34,176 nucleotides of DNA from an uncultured Clostridia bacterium (lineage in GTDB: Bacteria; Bacillota; Clostridia; Oscillospirales; Acutalibacteraceae). Both the position numbers and the translations under genes were made by a program. The notes beneath the pieces were generated by a model. That model did no database searches. It was not told the DNA's origin and saw only the letters and a program-made list of their open reading frames with translations. Where the stretch lies: positions 1 through 34,176 of the forward strand of contig CALWUI010000005.1 in the NCBI GenBank assembly GCA_944384705.1, read 5' to 3'. Below, piece by piece: positions 17,712 to 25,548 of this stretch (position 1 is its first letter; each line of letters starts with the position of its first letter).

Positions 17712-17792
17712 AGATTTTAACGCTCCATGATATAATATTTTTTATAAAGTATTATGAATAAAGGAACTAAAATATGCAGATTAAAATCTAAT

Positions 17793-17820
17793 TTGTTGAT
17801 AAAGCATTTTGTGCTATAAT
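17793..17820 (+). promoter_or_regulatory. Promoter of the uracil-DNA glycosylase gene
   Basis: An extended -10, TGCTATAAT (17812-17820), follows TTGTTG (17793-17798) with a 16-bp spacer. Transcription would start about 28 nt before the ATG. Confidence 0.6.
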
Positions 17821-17854
17821 TATTTTATATTTTGTATAAAAAGAGGTTAAATTT

Positions 17855-18427
17855 ATGTATAAATCATTTGATAAGCTTCAGAAAGATTGCAAAGCTTGCG
17901 AAAAATGTGAACTTTGTAAAACTCGGCATAATGTAGTATTTGGGGTAGGAAATAAAAAAGCCGAAGTTATATTTATAGGAGAAGGTCCAGGTGAAAATGA
18001 GGACCTTCAGGGGCAACCTTTTGTAGGTAGAGGCGGACAATTACTCGATAAGATGATAAATGCTATAGATCTTGATAGAAATAAAAATATTTATATTGCC
18101 AATATTGTAAAATGCAGACCTCCGCAAAATAGAGACCCACTACCAGAAGAACAGGATGCTTGTATAGCTTGGCTCGAAAATCAGATTGAGTTAATAAAAC
18201 CAAAAATAATTGTATGTTTAGGTAGAATATCCGCAATGAGATTAATTAAGCCAGATATAAAAATAACAAAAGAACATGGAATCTTTTTTGAAAAAAATGA
18301 TTTTATTATGATGGCAACGTTACATCCAGCAGCATTGCTTAGAAATCCTGCGAATAAACCAGGAGCTTTTGAAGATTTTTTAAAGCTTAGAGAAAAAATT
18401 AATGAGGTCTGTGAACATACATATTAA
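17855..18427 (+). CDS. Family 4 (iron-sulfur) uracil-DNA glycosylase
   Basis: A 190-aa base-excision-repair enzyme that removes uracil from DNA. Motif 1 reads GEGPGENED (42-50) with QPFVGRGGQLL at 54-64, typical of family 4. Motif 2 is LHPAALLRNP near residue 150. Cysteines available for the 4Fe-4S cluster are in the N-terminal CEKC/CELC run (C12, C15, C18, C21), C87 in VKCRPPQNR and C103 in DACIAW; the family uses four. AGAGG precedes the ATG at good spacing. This family is common in anaerobic Clostridia and archaea. It is transcribed alone and ends at a strong hairpin. Confidence 0.92.
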   Translation: MYKSFDKLQKDCKACEKCELCKTRHNVVFGVGNKKAEVIFIGEGPGENEDLQGQPFVGRGGQLLDKMINAIDLDRNKNIYIANIVKCRPPQNRDPLPEEQDACIAWLENQIELIKPKIIVCLGRISAMRLIKPDIKITKEHGIFFEKNDFIMMATLHPAALLRNPANKPGAFEDFLKLREKINEVCEHTY

Positions 18428-18433
18428 GAATGA

Positions 18434-18465
18434 AAAACGCCAGAATATAATACTCTGGCATTTTT
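18434..18465. terminator. Bidirectional rho-independent terminator
   Basis: GCCAGA (18439-18444) pairs with TCTGGC (18454-18459). It is flanked by AAAAA upstream and TTTTT downstream, so it works in both directions for the convergent glycosylase and lysozyme genes. Confidence 0.85.
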
Positions 18466-18472
18466 ATATATT

Positions 18473-19306
18473 TTAAAATCCGTTTAGATGAAGATTTTTT
18501 ATTATAGATGGATAATCCACGTAGCAATAATTCAGGTCAACGCGACCATTTATTCCAGGCACATGCCCATTACTTGTATATTGCCAGATCCCGTAAGGCC
18601 AATGACATCCACAATTTGGATTCCAATGAGCTATCCATAGCTGATGACCGCCAAGCCTATTCATATCAAGACAATATCGCTGCCAATTCAAAAAAGTATA
18701 ATATCCAGTATAATATCCAGCCTCTTGAAGCTTTTGTAAAAATGTTAAAATAACATCTGTTTTTTGAGAATTATTTAGTTTTGCTTGGCATTTATCCTCA
18801 AAATCAAAAAAAACAGGATATTCCCATTGTGCCCATTTAAGCCTATCAATGAAGAATTCAGCTTCCTTTAAAGCTTCTTGTGGGGTAGTAGCGTAGCTAT
18901 AATGATAGGCTCCTATAGGCATACCAACAGATTTTGCCCCATCTATATTTGCTTTTAATTTTCTATCGGTCTGTTTATCCCAAGCTTCCCAGCCGTAGCC
19001 TGTTCGAATAATTGCGAATTCTATGCCAGAATCCTTTACAGCACGCCAGTCGATATCTCCGTTATGGTGAGAGACATCTATGCCTTTTTTTATGTAAGGG
19101 CAAGGTTTAACCGATTGTGGTTGTTCCTGCTTGCCAAAAGATGGAGCTAAAATTTTTGACTCGATTGGCTTAGATTTTACTTCTGATAATATTTGTGGTG
19201 GATTGGCATAAGTGTGTAAATAAAAGCTATGGATAAAAACCGAGATTAAAATAAAGCAAATTAAAAATGGAATGTACCTAATAGATTTAATCAATTTATC
19301 TTTCAA
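18473..19306 (-). CDS. Exported GH25 lysozyme (muramidase)
   Basis: A 277-aa glycoside hydrolase family 25 enzyme cleaving the N-acetylmuramic acid to N-acetylglucosamine bond of peptidoglycan. The N-terminus has an uncleaved-looking signal anchor (about 8-30), then a linker to about 70. The catalytic domain runs from KGIDVSHH (D77) to the end. The acidic pair D168 and E170 in FFDFED is the GH25 DxE motif, and WQYTSNG plus VDLNYC close the barrel. It probably acts in cell-wall turnover or separation. Starts: TTG at 19306 lies directly against AGGAG, while TTG at 19294 lies 12 nt after it, so the real start may be four codons later. It converges with the glycosylase gene. Confidence 0.92.
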   Translation of the reverse strand: MKDKLIKSIRYIPFLICFILISVFIHSFYLHTYANPPQILSEVKSKPIESKILAPSFGKQEQPQSVKPCPYIKKGIDVSHHNGDIDWRAVKDSGIEFAIIRTGYGWEAWDKQTDRKLKANIDGAKSVGMPIGAYHYSYATTPQEALKEAEFFIDRLKWAQWEYPVFFDFEDKCQAKLNNSQKTDVILTFLQKLQEAGYYTGYYTFLNWQRYCLDMNRLGGHQLWIAHWNPNCGCHWPYGIWQYTSNGHVPGINGRVDLNYCYVDYPSIIKNLHLNGF

Positions 19307-19443
19307 CTCCTATTCAAATTTTGCTAAATTACGACAAATTAATTATAATTTTAAAAAATATTAGCATAAAATTCAATAGGGATCGTATGATTTTTTTTGG
19401 AGAAATTTTCTTTAGTTTTTTATTTAATTTTTAAAAATAGACG

Positions 19444-19472
19444 TTGATTTAAACAAAAAATTATATTATAAT
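19444..19472 (+). promoter_or_regulatory. Promoter of the SRP RNA
   Basis: TTGATT (19444-19449) and TATAAT (19467-19472) are separated by 17 bp. The predicted start is near 19479, about 47 nt before the RNA's closing stem, so some 5' processing may occur. Confidence 0.7.
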
Positions 19473-19525
19473 ATTATTAAGTTTAAGTTTAGAATAAAAT
19501 TTGTAAGGTAAAACTAACCAGTATG

Positions 19526-19651
19526 TTTGGATATGTAAGCGGGTAGGCACTGTGCGGTCTAGCCCTGTGAACTATGTCAGGCGGGGAACCGAGCAGCATT
19601 AAGCAGTACGCTAGGGGCGATACAGCAAGTTTGCTCGCTTGCATATCCAAA
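19526..19651 (+). ncRNA. ffs: Signal recognition particle RNA (small bacterial type)
   Basis: A 126-nt RNA closed by a long terminal stem. The 16 bases at 19526-19541, starting TTTGGATATG, pair with 19636-19651, ending CATATCCAAA, with one G-U pair. The apical SRP domain holds the conserved GTCAGG, a GGAA tetraloop region (GGGGAACC) and AGCAGCA. This is the Ffh-binding hairpin of the RNA that guides membrane-protein targeting. No Alu-domain extension like the long Bacillus scRNA is seen. Its place just upstream of dnaX is a conserved Firmicute arrangement. Confidence 0.92.
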
Positions 19652-19710
19652 TGTATTGCGTTTTTAAAATTTCTTTGGTTTGATTTTAATTATTTATGAA
19701 AGGTTTTTTT

Positions 19711-21345
19711 ATGTATCAAGCTCTTTATAGAAAGTATAGACCAAAAACTTTTAGCGATGTTATTGGTCAGCCGCAAGTTACTACTACGTTACAAAATGAA
19801 CTTTTATCTGGACGTATTAGTCACGCTTACCTTTTTATTGGCTCTAGAGGAACTGGAAAAACAACTTGTGCCAAAATTTTAGCCAAAGCAGTCAATTGCT
19901 TAAACCCTAAAAATGGTAACCCTTGTGGAGAGTGTGAAATTTGTCGCCAAATCGATTCTGAAGAGATTATGGACATTGTGGAGCTAGATGCAGCAAGCAA
20001 CAATGGTGTAAATGATATAAGAGAAATATGTGAATCGGCTGCATTTACTCCTGCAAAGGCTAAATATCGCGTTTATATTGTGGATGAAGTGCACATGCTG
20101 TCACCCGGTGCTTTTAATGCTCTATTAAAAACTTTGGAAGAACCACCTAGTTATGTTATATTTATCTTGGCTACGACTGAAATGCATAAAATTCCAGCTA
20201 CTATTTTGTCTCGATGCCAGAGGTTTGAGTTTCGTAAAATATCTGTAGAAGATATTGCTAATCGTATTGAGCATGTTTCGGAGCAAGAAAATGTCAGTAT
20301 AGAGAGAGAAGCTGCACGATTAATAGCAAAGGTATCTGATGGAGCGATGCGCGATGCTTTGGCAATTCTTGATAAATGTATGGGGCAAAGCAAATATATC
20401 GCCATGACAGATGTTACAGAAATAGTTGGAGTAGCGTCTCAGGATCAGATTTTGAGTTTAATAAAATTTATTGCTGAGGGATTGCCGCAAAATGCATTAC
20501 AAGTAATTGCCAAATTGGATAAAGCTTCTAAAGATATGTTAAGATTAACTTTTGAGTTGTTGTGCGCAGTTAGAAACTTAATGCTTATTAAAACCTTAAA
20601 AAACGATGCACAGGATTTAATGGTTGTCTCTGCAGATGAGTATAAAAATTTATGCAAAATAGCTCAGTCGTTAACTTTAGAAACGATAATTTTTATAATG
20701 GACACTTTACAGCTTTCTTTTGAAAAAATTAGCAAAGGCTGCAATGCTAAAATTGAACTTGAGATTTGCTTAGTAAAATTGTGTGATCCTAAGCTAAGTT
20801 ACAGTAAAGAAGCAATTGTTAATAGGCTTGAGAATTTAGAAAAAAAACTTGATATGCTAAGTTTAAACGCTGAAATAATTAAAACAGATACAAAGGCGGA
20901 TTTGAAAAATAACTTAGAAAAGGATATTGCTGAGGCTCTAAAGTTAGGCGAAGAAACAACAAAAAGTTCAGAAAAAAAATTAGAACATTGTTTAGATATG
21001 AATAGTCTGCAAAAAAATGCTCAGAAAATGTCTAATTGGTCAGAAGTTTTAAAAATTTTGAATGAATATTCACATACGATTGCCACAGCATTTAAAGATT
21101 CTACGGCTTATATTAGTGGAGATTTTGTATTAATTGATTCGGAGAATGAAATGGCATTTGAATTGTTGCGAAAGTCTAGTCAGCGCGATAAAATGAGAAC
21201 AGCTATAAAAAATATTACAGGCAAGGCATATAAATTAGGTCCATATTTAAAAAATAAAGAAAATGTTAATAATGAAAAAGTTGATCCTTTGAAAGAGTTG
21301 GCAGAGACTGCAAGGCAAATGGGAGTAAATGTTACAGAAAGATAG
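19711..21345 (+). CDS. dnaX: DNA polymerase III subunits gamma/tau
   Basis: A 544-aa clamp-loader ATPase subunit. Walker A is GSRGTGKT (44-51). The zinc module uses C63, C72, C75 and C78 (CGECEIC). The DEVH box is at 125-128 and the SRC sensor/arginine finger lies near 165 in ATILSRCQRFEF. The C-terminal tau-like part (from about 360) is lysine/glutamate-rich and less conserved. An ATG at 19696 exists, but AAAGG falls between the two ATGs at correct spacing for 19711, and family proteins start MYQALYRKYRP. It is followed by ybaB and recR in the classic cluster. Confidence 0.96.
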   Translation: MYQALYRKYRPKTFSDVIGQPQVTTTLQNELLSGRISHAYLFIGSRGTGKTTCAKILAKAVNCLNPKNGNPCGECEICRQIDSEEIMDIVELDAASNNGVNDIREICESAAFTPAKAKYRVYIVDEVHMLSPGAFNALLKTLEEPPSYVIFILATTEMHKIPATILSRCQRFEFRKISVEDIANRIEHVSEQENVSIEREAARLIAKVSDGAMRDALAILDKCMGQSKYIAMTDVTEIVGVASQDQILSLIKFIAEGLPQNALQVIAKLDKASKDMLRLTFELLCAVRNLMLIKTLKNDAQDLMVVSADEYKNLCKIAQSLTLETIIFIMDTLQLSFEKISKGCNAKIELEICLVKLCDPKLSYSKEAIVNRLENLEKKLDMLSLNAEIIKTDTKADLKNNLEKDIAEALKLGEETTKSSEKKLEHCLDMNSLQKNAQKMSNWSEVLKILNEYSHTIATAFKDSTAYISGDFVLIDSENEMAFELLRKSSQRDKMRTAIKNITGKAYKLGPYLKNKENVNNEKVDPLKELAETARQMGVNVTER

Positions 21346-21362
21346 TTTTGGAGGAGTTTAAA

Positions 21363-21710
21363 ATGAAAGCAAGATTGCCTAAGGGATATAATGGTGGAGC
21401 TGGAAGCTTGCAAAAGTTAGCGTTGCAAGCTCAAAAAATGCAGGAAGAAATGAATGTGTTAAATAGTGAACTTGAAGAAAAAGAATATATTGGCACTTCG
21501 GGTGGAGAAGCTGTAAAGGTTACTGTTTGCGGCAATATGGAAGTAAAAAATATTGAGATAAAATCTGAAATTGTTAATAAAGATGAGCTTGAGATGCTTT
21601 CAGATCTAATTATAGTAGCGACGAATGAGGCGCTTCGTAGTGCTATTAAAGAAAAGAATGAAAAAATGGAAAAATTGTCAGCAGGAATTAACATGCCGGG
21701 GTTATTTTAA
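21363..21710 (+). CDS. ybaB: YbaB/EbfC-family nucleoid-associated protein
   Basis: A 115-aa small DNA-binding protein expected to form dimers with a tweezer-like shape and bind the nucleoid. The body carries the family pattern: an N-terminal amphipathic helix ([16 protein letters not shown]), the [17 protein letters not shown] strand region, and the conserved C-terminal helix with [17 protein letters not shown]. The N-terminus has a glycine-rich leader ([10 protein letters not shown]). GGAGGAG lies 6 nt before the ATG at 21363; the in-frame ATG at 21348 overlaps poorly with any ribosome site. It sits between dnaX and recR, the conserved neighbourhood for this family. Confidence 0.93.
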   Translation: MKARLPKGYNGGAGSLQKLALQAQKMQEEMNVLNSELEEKEYIGTSGGEAVKVTVCGNMEVKNIEIKSEIVNKDELEMLSDLIIVATNEALRSAIKEKNEKMEKLSAGINMPGLF

Positions 21711-21712
21711 CA

Positions 21713-22315
21713 ATGATGGAGTATAATGTATTACCACTGGCTAAGTTGATAGAACAGTTTGAGCGTTTGCCTGGTATAGGTAAGAAGACGGCACAGAGGC
21801 TGGCTTATTATGTGTTACAGCTTTCGGACGGTGATGCTAAAGAATTTGCCGAAGCTATAGTTAATGCTCATGATAAAATAAAATATTGCAAGGTATGTAA
21901 GAACTTGACGGATCAAGATTTGTGTCATATATGTCGAAATAGCTCTAGAGATAAAAGTATTATTTGTGTCGTAGAGGATCCTCGAGATGTGGTTGCGCTT
22001 GAAAAAACAGGTGAATTTTTTGCATCTTATCATGTTCTGCATGGAGCAATTTCTCCTTTGAACGGAATTGGGCCAGATCAGTTGTATATAAAAGAACTGC
22101 TGAATCGAATTAGTATTGGCGAAGTAAAAGAAGTAATTATGGCGACAAACCCTACGGTTGAGGGAGAAGCTACGGCTATGTATATTTCTAAATTGTTAAA
22201 ACCTCTTGGAGTAAAGGTTACGCGATTAGCTTATGGCATACCAGTTGGTGGAGATTTAGAATATGCTGATGAAGTTACACTCTCAAGAGCCCTGATAGGC
22301 AGAAGTGAAATATGA
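21713..22315 (+). CDS. recR: Recombination mediator RecR
   Basis: A 200-aa recombinational repair protein that acts with RecF and RecO to load RecA at gaps. In order: a helix-hairpin-helix region ([20 protein letters not shown], about 17-36), a four-cysteine zinc finger ([16 protein letters not shown], about 57-72), and a Toprim domain ([19 protein letters not shown] and GIGPDQL). All are intact and the length is standard. Two consecutive ATG codons open the gene; the Shine-Dalgarno is weak (GGGG about 14 nt upstream), so coupling to ybaB 2 bp upstream is likely. Confidence 0.96.
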   Translation: MMEYNVLPLAKLIEQFERLPGIGKKTAQRLAYYVLQLSDGDAKEFAEAIVNAHDKIKYCKVCKNLTDQDLCHICRNSSRDKSIICVVEDPRDVVALEKTGEFFASYHVLHGAISPLNGIGPDQLYIKELLNRISIGEVKEVIMATNPTVEGEATAMYISKLLKPLGVKVTRLAYGIPVGGDLEYADEVTLSRALIGRSEI

Positions 22316-22369
22316 ATTCTTTTTCATTATTTGTTCTAGCTTTTATATGATTAGAAAGGGATTTTTATA

Positions 22370-22398
22370 TTGACATGGAGAAAATTTTATGCTATAAT
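22370..22398 (+). promoter_or_regulatory. Promoter for smpB-ssrA
   Basis: TTGACA (22370-22375) and TATAAT (22393-22398) are separated by 17 bp, with a TG dinucleotide extending the -10. This is one of the strongest promoters in the window, fitting high tmRNA demand. Confidence 0.85.
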
Positions 22399-22454
22399 TA
22401 TTATGCTTATGTAGGTTGATTTTTATTAGCTTTGCCTATTAAAAGGAGTTCAAA

Positions 22455-22919
22455 ATGAAAATAGAAGCTTTTAAAATCGTTGCACAAAATAAAAAAGCTT
22501 ATCATAATTATTTTATAGAGGAAAAATTAGAAGCTGGAATAGAACTGTTTGGAACGGAAGTTAAATCAATACGTGCAGGCAAGGTTTCTATAAAAGAGTC
22601 ATGGTGTTCTATTGTTGATGGAGAACTTTTGTTAAATGGCATGCATATTTCTCCTTATGAAAAGGGAAATATCTTTAATAAAGACCCGATGCGTGTAAAA
22701 AAATTGCTTATGCATAAACGTGAAATTTTGAGACTTTTGGGCCTCGTTAAGCAGGCGGGGTATGCGTTGATTCCACTAAATGTGTATTTAAAAGGATCTC
22801 TTGTTAAAGTTTGCGTAGGGCTTTGCAGAGGGAAAAAATTATATGATAAACGTGCAGCAATAGCTAAGAAAACTGCTGACCGAAAAATAGAACGTACGCT
22901 TAAAGAATTTAACCGTTGA
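22455..22919 (+). CDS. smpB: SsrA-binding protein SmpB
   Basis: A 154-aa tmRNA-binding protein required for ribosome rescue by trans-translation. The OB-fold core shows [20 protein letters not shown] followed by KSIRAG, and HISPYEKGN near residue 67. The basic C-terminal tail ([20 protein letters not shown]) mimics mRNA in the decoding centre. AAAAGGAG precedes the ATG at 7 nt spacing. The stop lies 8 bp before the tmRNA 5' end, so protein and RNA are probably co-transcribed from the promoter at 22370. Confidence 0.97.
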   Translation: MKIEAFKIVAQNKKAYHNYFIEEKLEAGIELFGTEVKSIRAGKVSIKESWCSIVDGELLLNGMHISPYEKGNIFNKDPMRVKKLLMHKREILRLLGLVKQAGYALIPLNVYLKGSLVKVCVGLCRGKKLYDKRAAIAKKTADRKIERTLKEFNR

Positions 22920-22927
22920 AAATGTAT

Positions 22928-23278
22928 GGGGATGTAACGGGTTCGACGGGGATTGTGAGTTTTGGTAAGCGAGTAGCGGTGCAAATACGCTTTAAACTTT
23001 GCAACTTTTTAAAATTAAACGACAATAACAAAGTTAATTTAGTAGCTGCTTAGCCAGCTACCGTCTTTTAGAGATTACTGCGACTCTATATGAGGCGTCG
23101 AATAGCAGTGAACGTGAACTAGGTTTTGGCTCAGATCTAGTCATGATTTAGAGTCTACTGACGGCTAAAGCCTGTTATTGGGCGTTAGCTTTAGGGAATT
23201 TTAATTCAATAACTACACTCGTAGAAAGCCTTTATGATCGGTTTTCGGACAGGGGTTCAATTCCCCTCATCTCCACCA
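22928..23278 (+). ncRNA. ssrA: Transfer-messenger RNA (tmRNA)
   Basis: A one-piece tmRNA of 351 nt. The tRNA-like ends pair GGGGATG (22928-22934) with CATCTCC (23268-23274), followed by ACCA, and the T loop GGTTCAATTCC is present. The tag reading frame ends ...NDNNKVNLVAA with stop TAG at 23051-23053. The exact resume codon is uncertain but lies near 23009-23018. The tag ends VAA rather than the common LAA. Pseudoknot arms are visible downstream, such as GTAGCTGCTTAGCCAGCTAC. No obvious terminator follows. Confidence 0.96.
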
Positions 23279-23310
23279 ATAGAAAAAAATTAAAATGCAA
23301 AGGGATTTTT

Positions 23311-24162
23311 ATGAAAAAAATAGTTTCGTTTTTTATGTCGATAATAATTAGTTATATTGCTGCAACTTGTTTATCTGCACTAGTTGTATTTGCCGTAGAG
23401 GATTCGAATGCATCTAATTATGACTTTGTTTTAAGTGTAGATTTAGAAGAACTTAGTATTTTGCACAGTATTAATGAAATTAAGTTAGACGATTTAACTC
23501 TGGTACCTCCTAAGGAAGCGGATTTGAAAGAACTGGCAAAACATTATAAAAATGTAGAAATAAGATATTATTTATATACTAATGATAAAGATATGTCAGA
23601 TGAAGAAGCCTTTGCGGAGCTTATAAAGTATAATTCTGACAATAATGTGTCTTTTATAATTAAAGACAATAATCAGAACACGGTGGGAGAAATTATTTTA
23701 TCTTGTTTGAAAAATAAGCTTATTAATATAGCTTACTGGATAAAACCGGAATTTAGAGGGCATAGTTATGCATCTAAGGCATGTGTAGCTCTTATAAAAG
23801 AAATACATAAAAAGGATACTTCTTTTGTATTTTTAATTAATTTTGATGAAAAAAATTATAACTCAAATAGAGTGCTTGAGAAGATAAGCTCTGGTTTAAC
23901 TTTAAAAAATATCAGTGAAAATTCTGATAATTTTAAAGAAAATAATTATAAAATTGAGAATATGGGTTCAATCAAATTAAAATATAAAATTTCGAAAGTT
24001 GCTGATGATAAATTTAATTTTTGTGTTTTTGTTAATGAAAATGAGATAGCGGATGGAGTACTTACAAGAAAGCAAATTGAAGAAATAACTTATAAGAAGA
24101 TTTTTGAACTAAATGAGCTTGAAATTAATAAATTAAACTATTTCATAAAACTTGATTCTTAA
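23311..24162 (+). CDS. Apparently exported GNAT-like acetyltransferase domain protein
   Basis: A 283-aa protein of unusual design. Residues 1-28 look like a signal peptide or anchor: basic MKK, a long hydrophobic stretch, then SALVVFA before VEDSN. A GNAT-like domain of the RimJ/RimL kind covers about 61-205. It has the acetyl-CoA loop region PEFRGHSYASKA (146-157, consensus R-x-x-G-x-G/A, degenerate at the second glycine) and NSNRVLEKI (184-192). The C-terminal 80 residues are not recognised. GNAT enzymes need acetyl-CoA and are usually cytosolic, so export is puzzling. It may be inactive, a binding domain, or a secreted effector. AAAGGGA precedes the ATG. It lies 33 bp behind tmRNA. Confidence 0.6.
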   Translation: MKKIVSFFMSIIISYIAATCLSALVVFAVEDSNASNYDFVLSVDLEELSILHSINEIKLDDLTLVPPKEADLKELAKHYKNVEIRYYLYTNDKDMSDEEAFAELIKYNSDNNVSFIIKDNNQNTVGEIILSCLKNKLINIAYWIKPEFRGHSYASKACVALIKEIHKKDTSFVFLINFDEKNYNSNRVLEKISSGLTLKNISENSDNFKENNYKIENMGSIKLKYKISKVADDKFNFCVFVNENEIADGVLTRKQIEEITYKKIFELNELEINKLNYFIKLDS

Positions 24163-24185
24163 AACTTTATGTTGGGAGATTAATT

Positions 24186-24587
24186 ATGAGTAGCAGCATT
24201 GTTATAGAAGAAATTTCTAAGGGAGATACACTGAGCTCGATGGATGAAAAAAATTTTAAGGGAAAAAATAGAAAAAAGATGAAATCTCCAAATGCAGGGC
24301 TTGGCCTTAGAAAACATGCAGAGAAAATGAGAACAGATCCGGAGTATCGACAAATGATGATTGAAAAGTATAAGAATAATCGGCCAAATGCAATTGCTAT
24401 CGATATGGTTGATAAAGACACTATGGAAGTTATTATGACATTCCCTAAAATTATGGACGGAGCAGCTTGGATAAGGGAAAATACTGATTATAAAAAAGCC
24501 GATTATGCAACTATAAATAAAATTTGCAAAAACCAAGGCAAAACGGCTTATGGATATAAATGGAGGTACACTAAGGATAGAAAGTAA
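24186..24587 (+). CDS. Small protein with NUMOD1-like DNA-binding C-terminus
   Basis: A 133-aa basic protein. The N-terminal half is charged (KNFKGKNRKKMKSPNAG) and its middle reads RKHAEKMRTDPEYRQMMIEK. Residues 70-128 fit the pattern of NUMOD1-type modules found in HNH and GIY-YIG homing nucleases: a short strand (IDMVDKDTMEVIMTF), a helix with AAWI, then a helix-turn ending KTAYGYKWRY. No nuclease motif is present, so it may be a stand-alone DNA-binding protein or a remnant of a mobile nuclease. GGGAG precedes the ATG. It follows the exported GNAT-like gene by 23 bp and ends before a strong terminator. Confidence 0.6.
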   Translation: MSSSIVIEEISKGDTLSSMDEKNFKGKNRKKMKSPNAGLGLRKHAEKMRTDPEYRQMMIEKYKNNRPNAIAIDMVDKDTMEVIMTFPKIMDGAAWIRENTDYKKADYATINKICKNQGKTAYGYKWRYTKDRK

Positions 24588-24615
24588 ATTAATTTAACAA
24601 ACAGATTATTGTTTA

Positions 24616-24649
24616 ACAGTGAGCATATTATAACGGCTCGCTGTTTTTT
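24616..24649 (+). terminator. Rho-independent terminator
   Basis: ACAGTGAGC (24616-24624) pairs with GCTCGCTGT (24636-24644) with one G-U pair, followed by TTTTTT. It ends the smpB-ssrA-GNAT-NUMOD stretch. Confidence 0.85.
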
Positions 24650-24664
24650 ATATAATTTTTTTCG

Positions 24665-24693
24665 TTGATTTAATTCTTTTATGGTTGTATAAT
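24665..24693 (+). promoter_or_regulatory. Promoter of the transketolase genes
   Basis: TTGATT (24665-24670) and TATAAT (24688-24693) are separated by 17 bp, placing the start about 34 nt before the ATG at 24734. Confidence 0.75.
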
Positions 24694-24733
24694 TTAAGAT
24701 AATTTAATAAGTTCTTTTTGGAGGAATTTTTAA

Positions 24734-25546
24734 ATGGACTTTGCCCAAAAATGTAATAAAATTAGACAGATGATTTTAAAAACTATAGGGAATTTAGGAG
24801 TAGGTCATATTGGGGGATCACTCTCTATTGTTGAGCTTTTGGTGGTTCTTTATGATAAATATATGAATGTGAACCCTAAAGACCCAAATATGGTAGGAAG
24901 GGATAGGCTGATAGTTTCTAAAGGACATAGTGGACCTGCTGTTTATTCAATTTTGTGTAGCAAGGGATACTTTCCAGAAGATTGGCTTTTAACACTTAAT
25001 AAGCCAGGTACAAACTTGCCAAGTCACTGTGATATGAATAAAACTCCTGGAGTTGATATGACAACAGGATCTTTAGGACAAGGCTTCTCATGTGCTATGG
25101 GTGTAGCTAAAGCTTCAAAAATAAAAAATGATGGGGCAACTATTTATACTATAATAGGCGACGGAGAAAGCCAAGAGGGCCAAATTTGGGAGGCAGCAAT
25201 GTTTGCATCGCAGCAAAAATTAGATAATGTAATTGCCTTTACGGATTATAATAAGATGCAGCTGGATGGCCCCATTGAAGAAATATGCAATATTACGCCG
25301 CTGGATGATAAATGGAGGGCGTTTGGATGGAATGTAATAGTAGTAAAAGATGGTAATAATTGCGAAGAAATTGATGCAGCAATAACTTTGGCTAAATTTT
25401 CGGAAAAACCTTCGATGATAATTTTAAACACAATAAAAGGAAAGGGAATTTCTTTTGCAGAAAAAGCTGGAGCTGGAAACCATAGTATGCAGATTACTCC
25501 AGAAATGATGGCTCAAGGTTTGGCGGAATTGAGAGGGGAAGCTTAA
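24734..25546 (+). CDS. Transketolase, N-terminal subunit
   Basis: A 270-aa thiamine diphosphate-binding half of a split transketolase, a non-oxidative pentose phosphate enzyme that moves two-carbon units between sugar phosphates. Conserved motifs include GHIGGSLS (about 21-28), SKGHSGPAVYS, GSLGQGFSCAMG, and the cofactor motif GDGESQEGQIWEA (GDG...N type) continuing to DYNKMQLDG. GGAGGAATTTTTAA precedes the ATG. Two-gene transketolases are frequent in Firmicutes and archaea. The pair supplies ribose and erythrose phosphates, and could feed ribulose 5-phosphate toward the TarJ-type reductase, although that connection is only metabolic. Confidence 0.94.
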   Translation: MDFAQKCNKIRQMILKTIGNLGVGHIGGSLSIVELLVVLYDKYMNVNPKDPNMVGRDRLIVSKGHSGPAVYSILCSKGYFPEDWLLTLNKPGTNLPSHCDMNKTPGVDMTTGSLGQGFSCAMGVAKASKIKNDGATIYTIIGDGESQEGQIWEAAMFASQQKLDNVIAFTDYNKMQLDGPIEEICNITPLDDKWRAFGWNVIVVKDGNNCEEIDAAITLAKFSEKPSMIILNTIKGKGISFAEKAGAGNHSMQITPEMMAQGLAELRGEA

Positions 25547-25548
25547 TA

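Noticed and set aside
19652..19700. Terminator directly after the SRP RNA
   Set aside because: A short T-run follows the closing stem, but no separate hairpin is seen; the stem itself belongs to the RNA.
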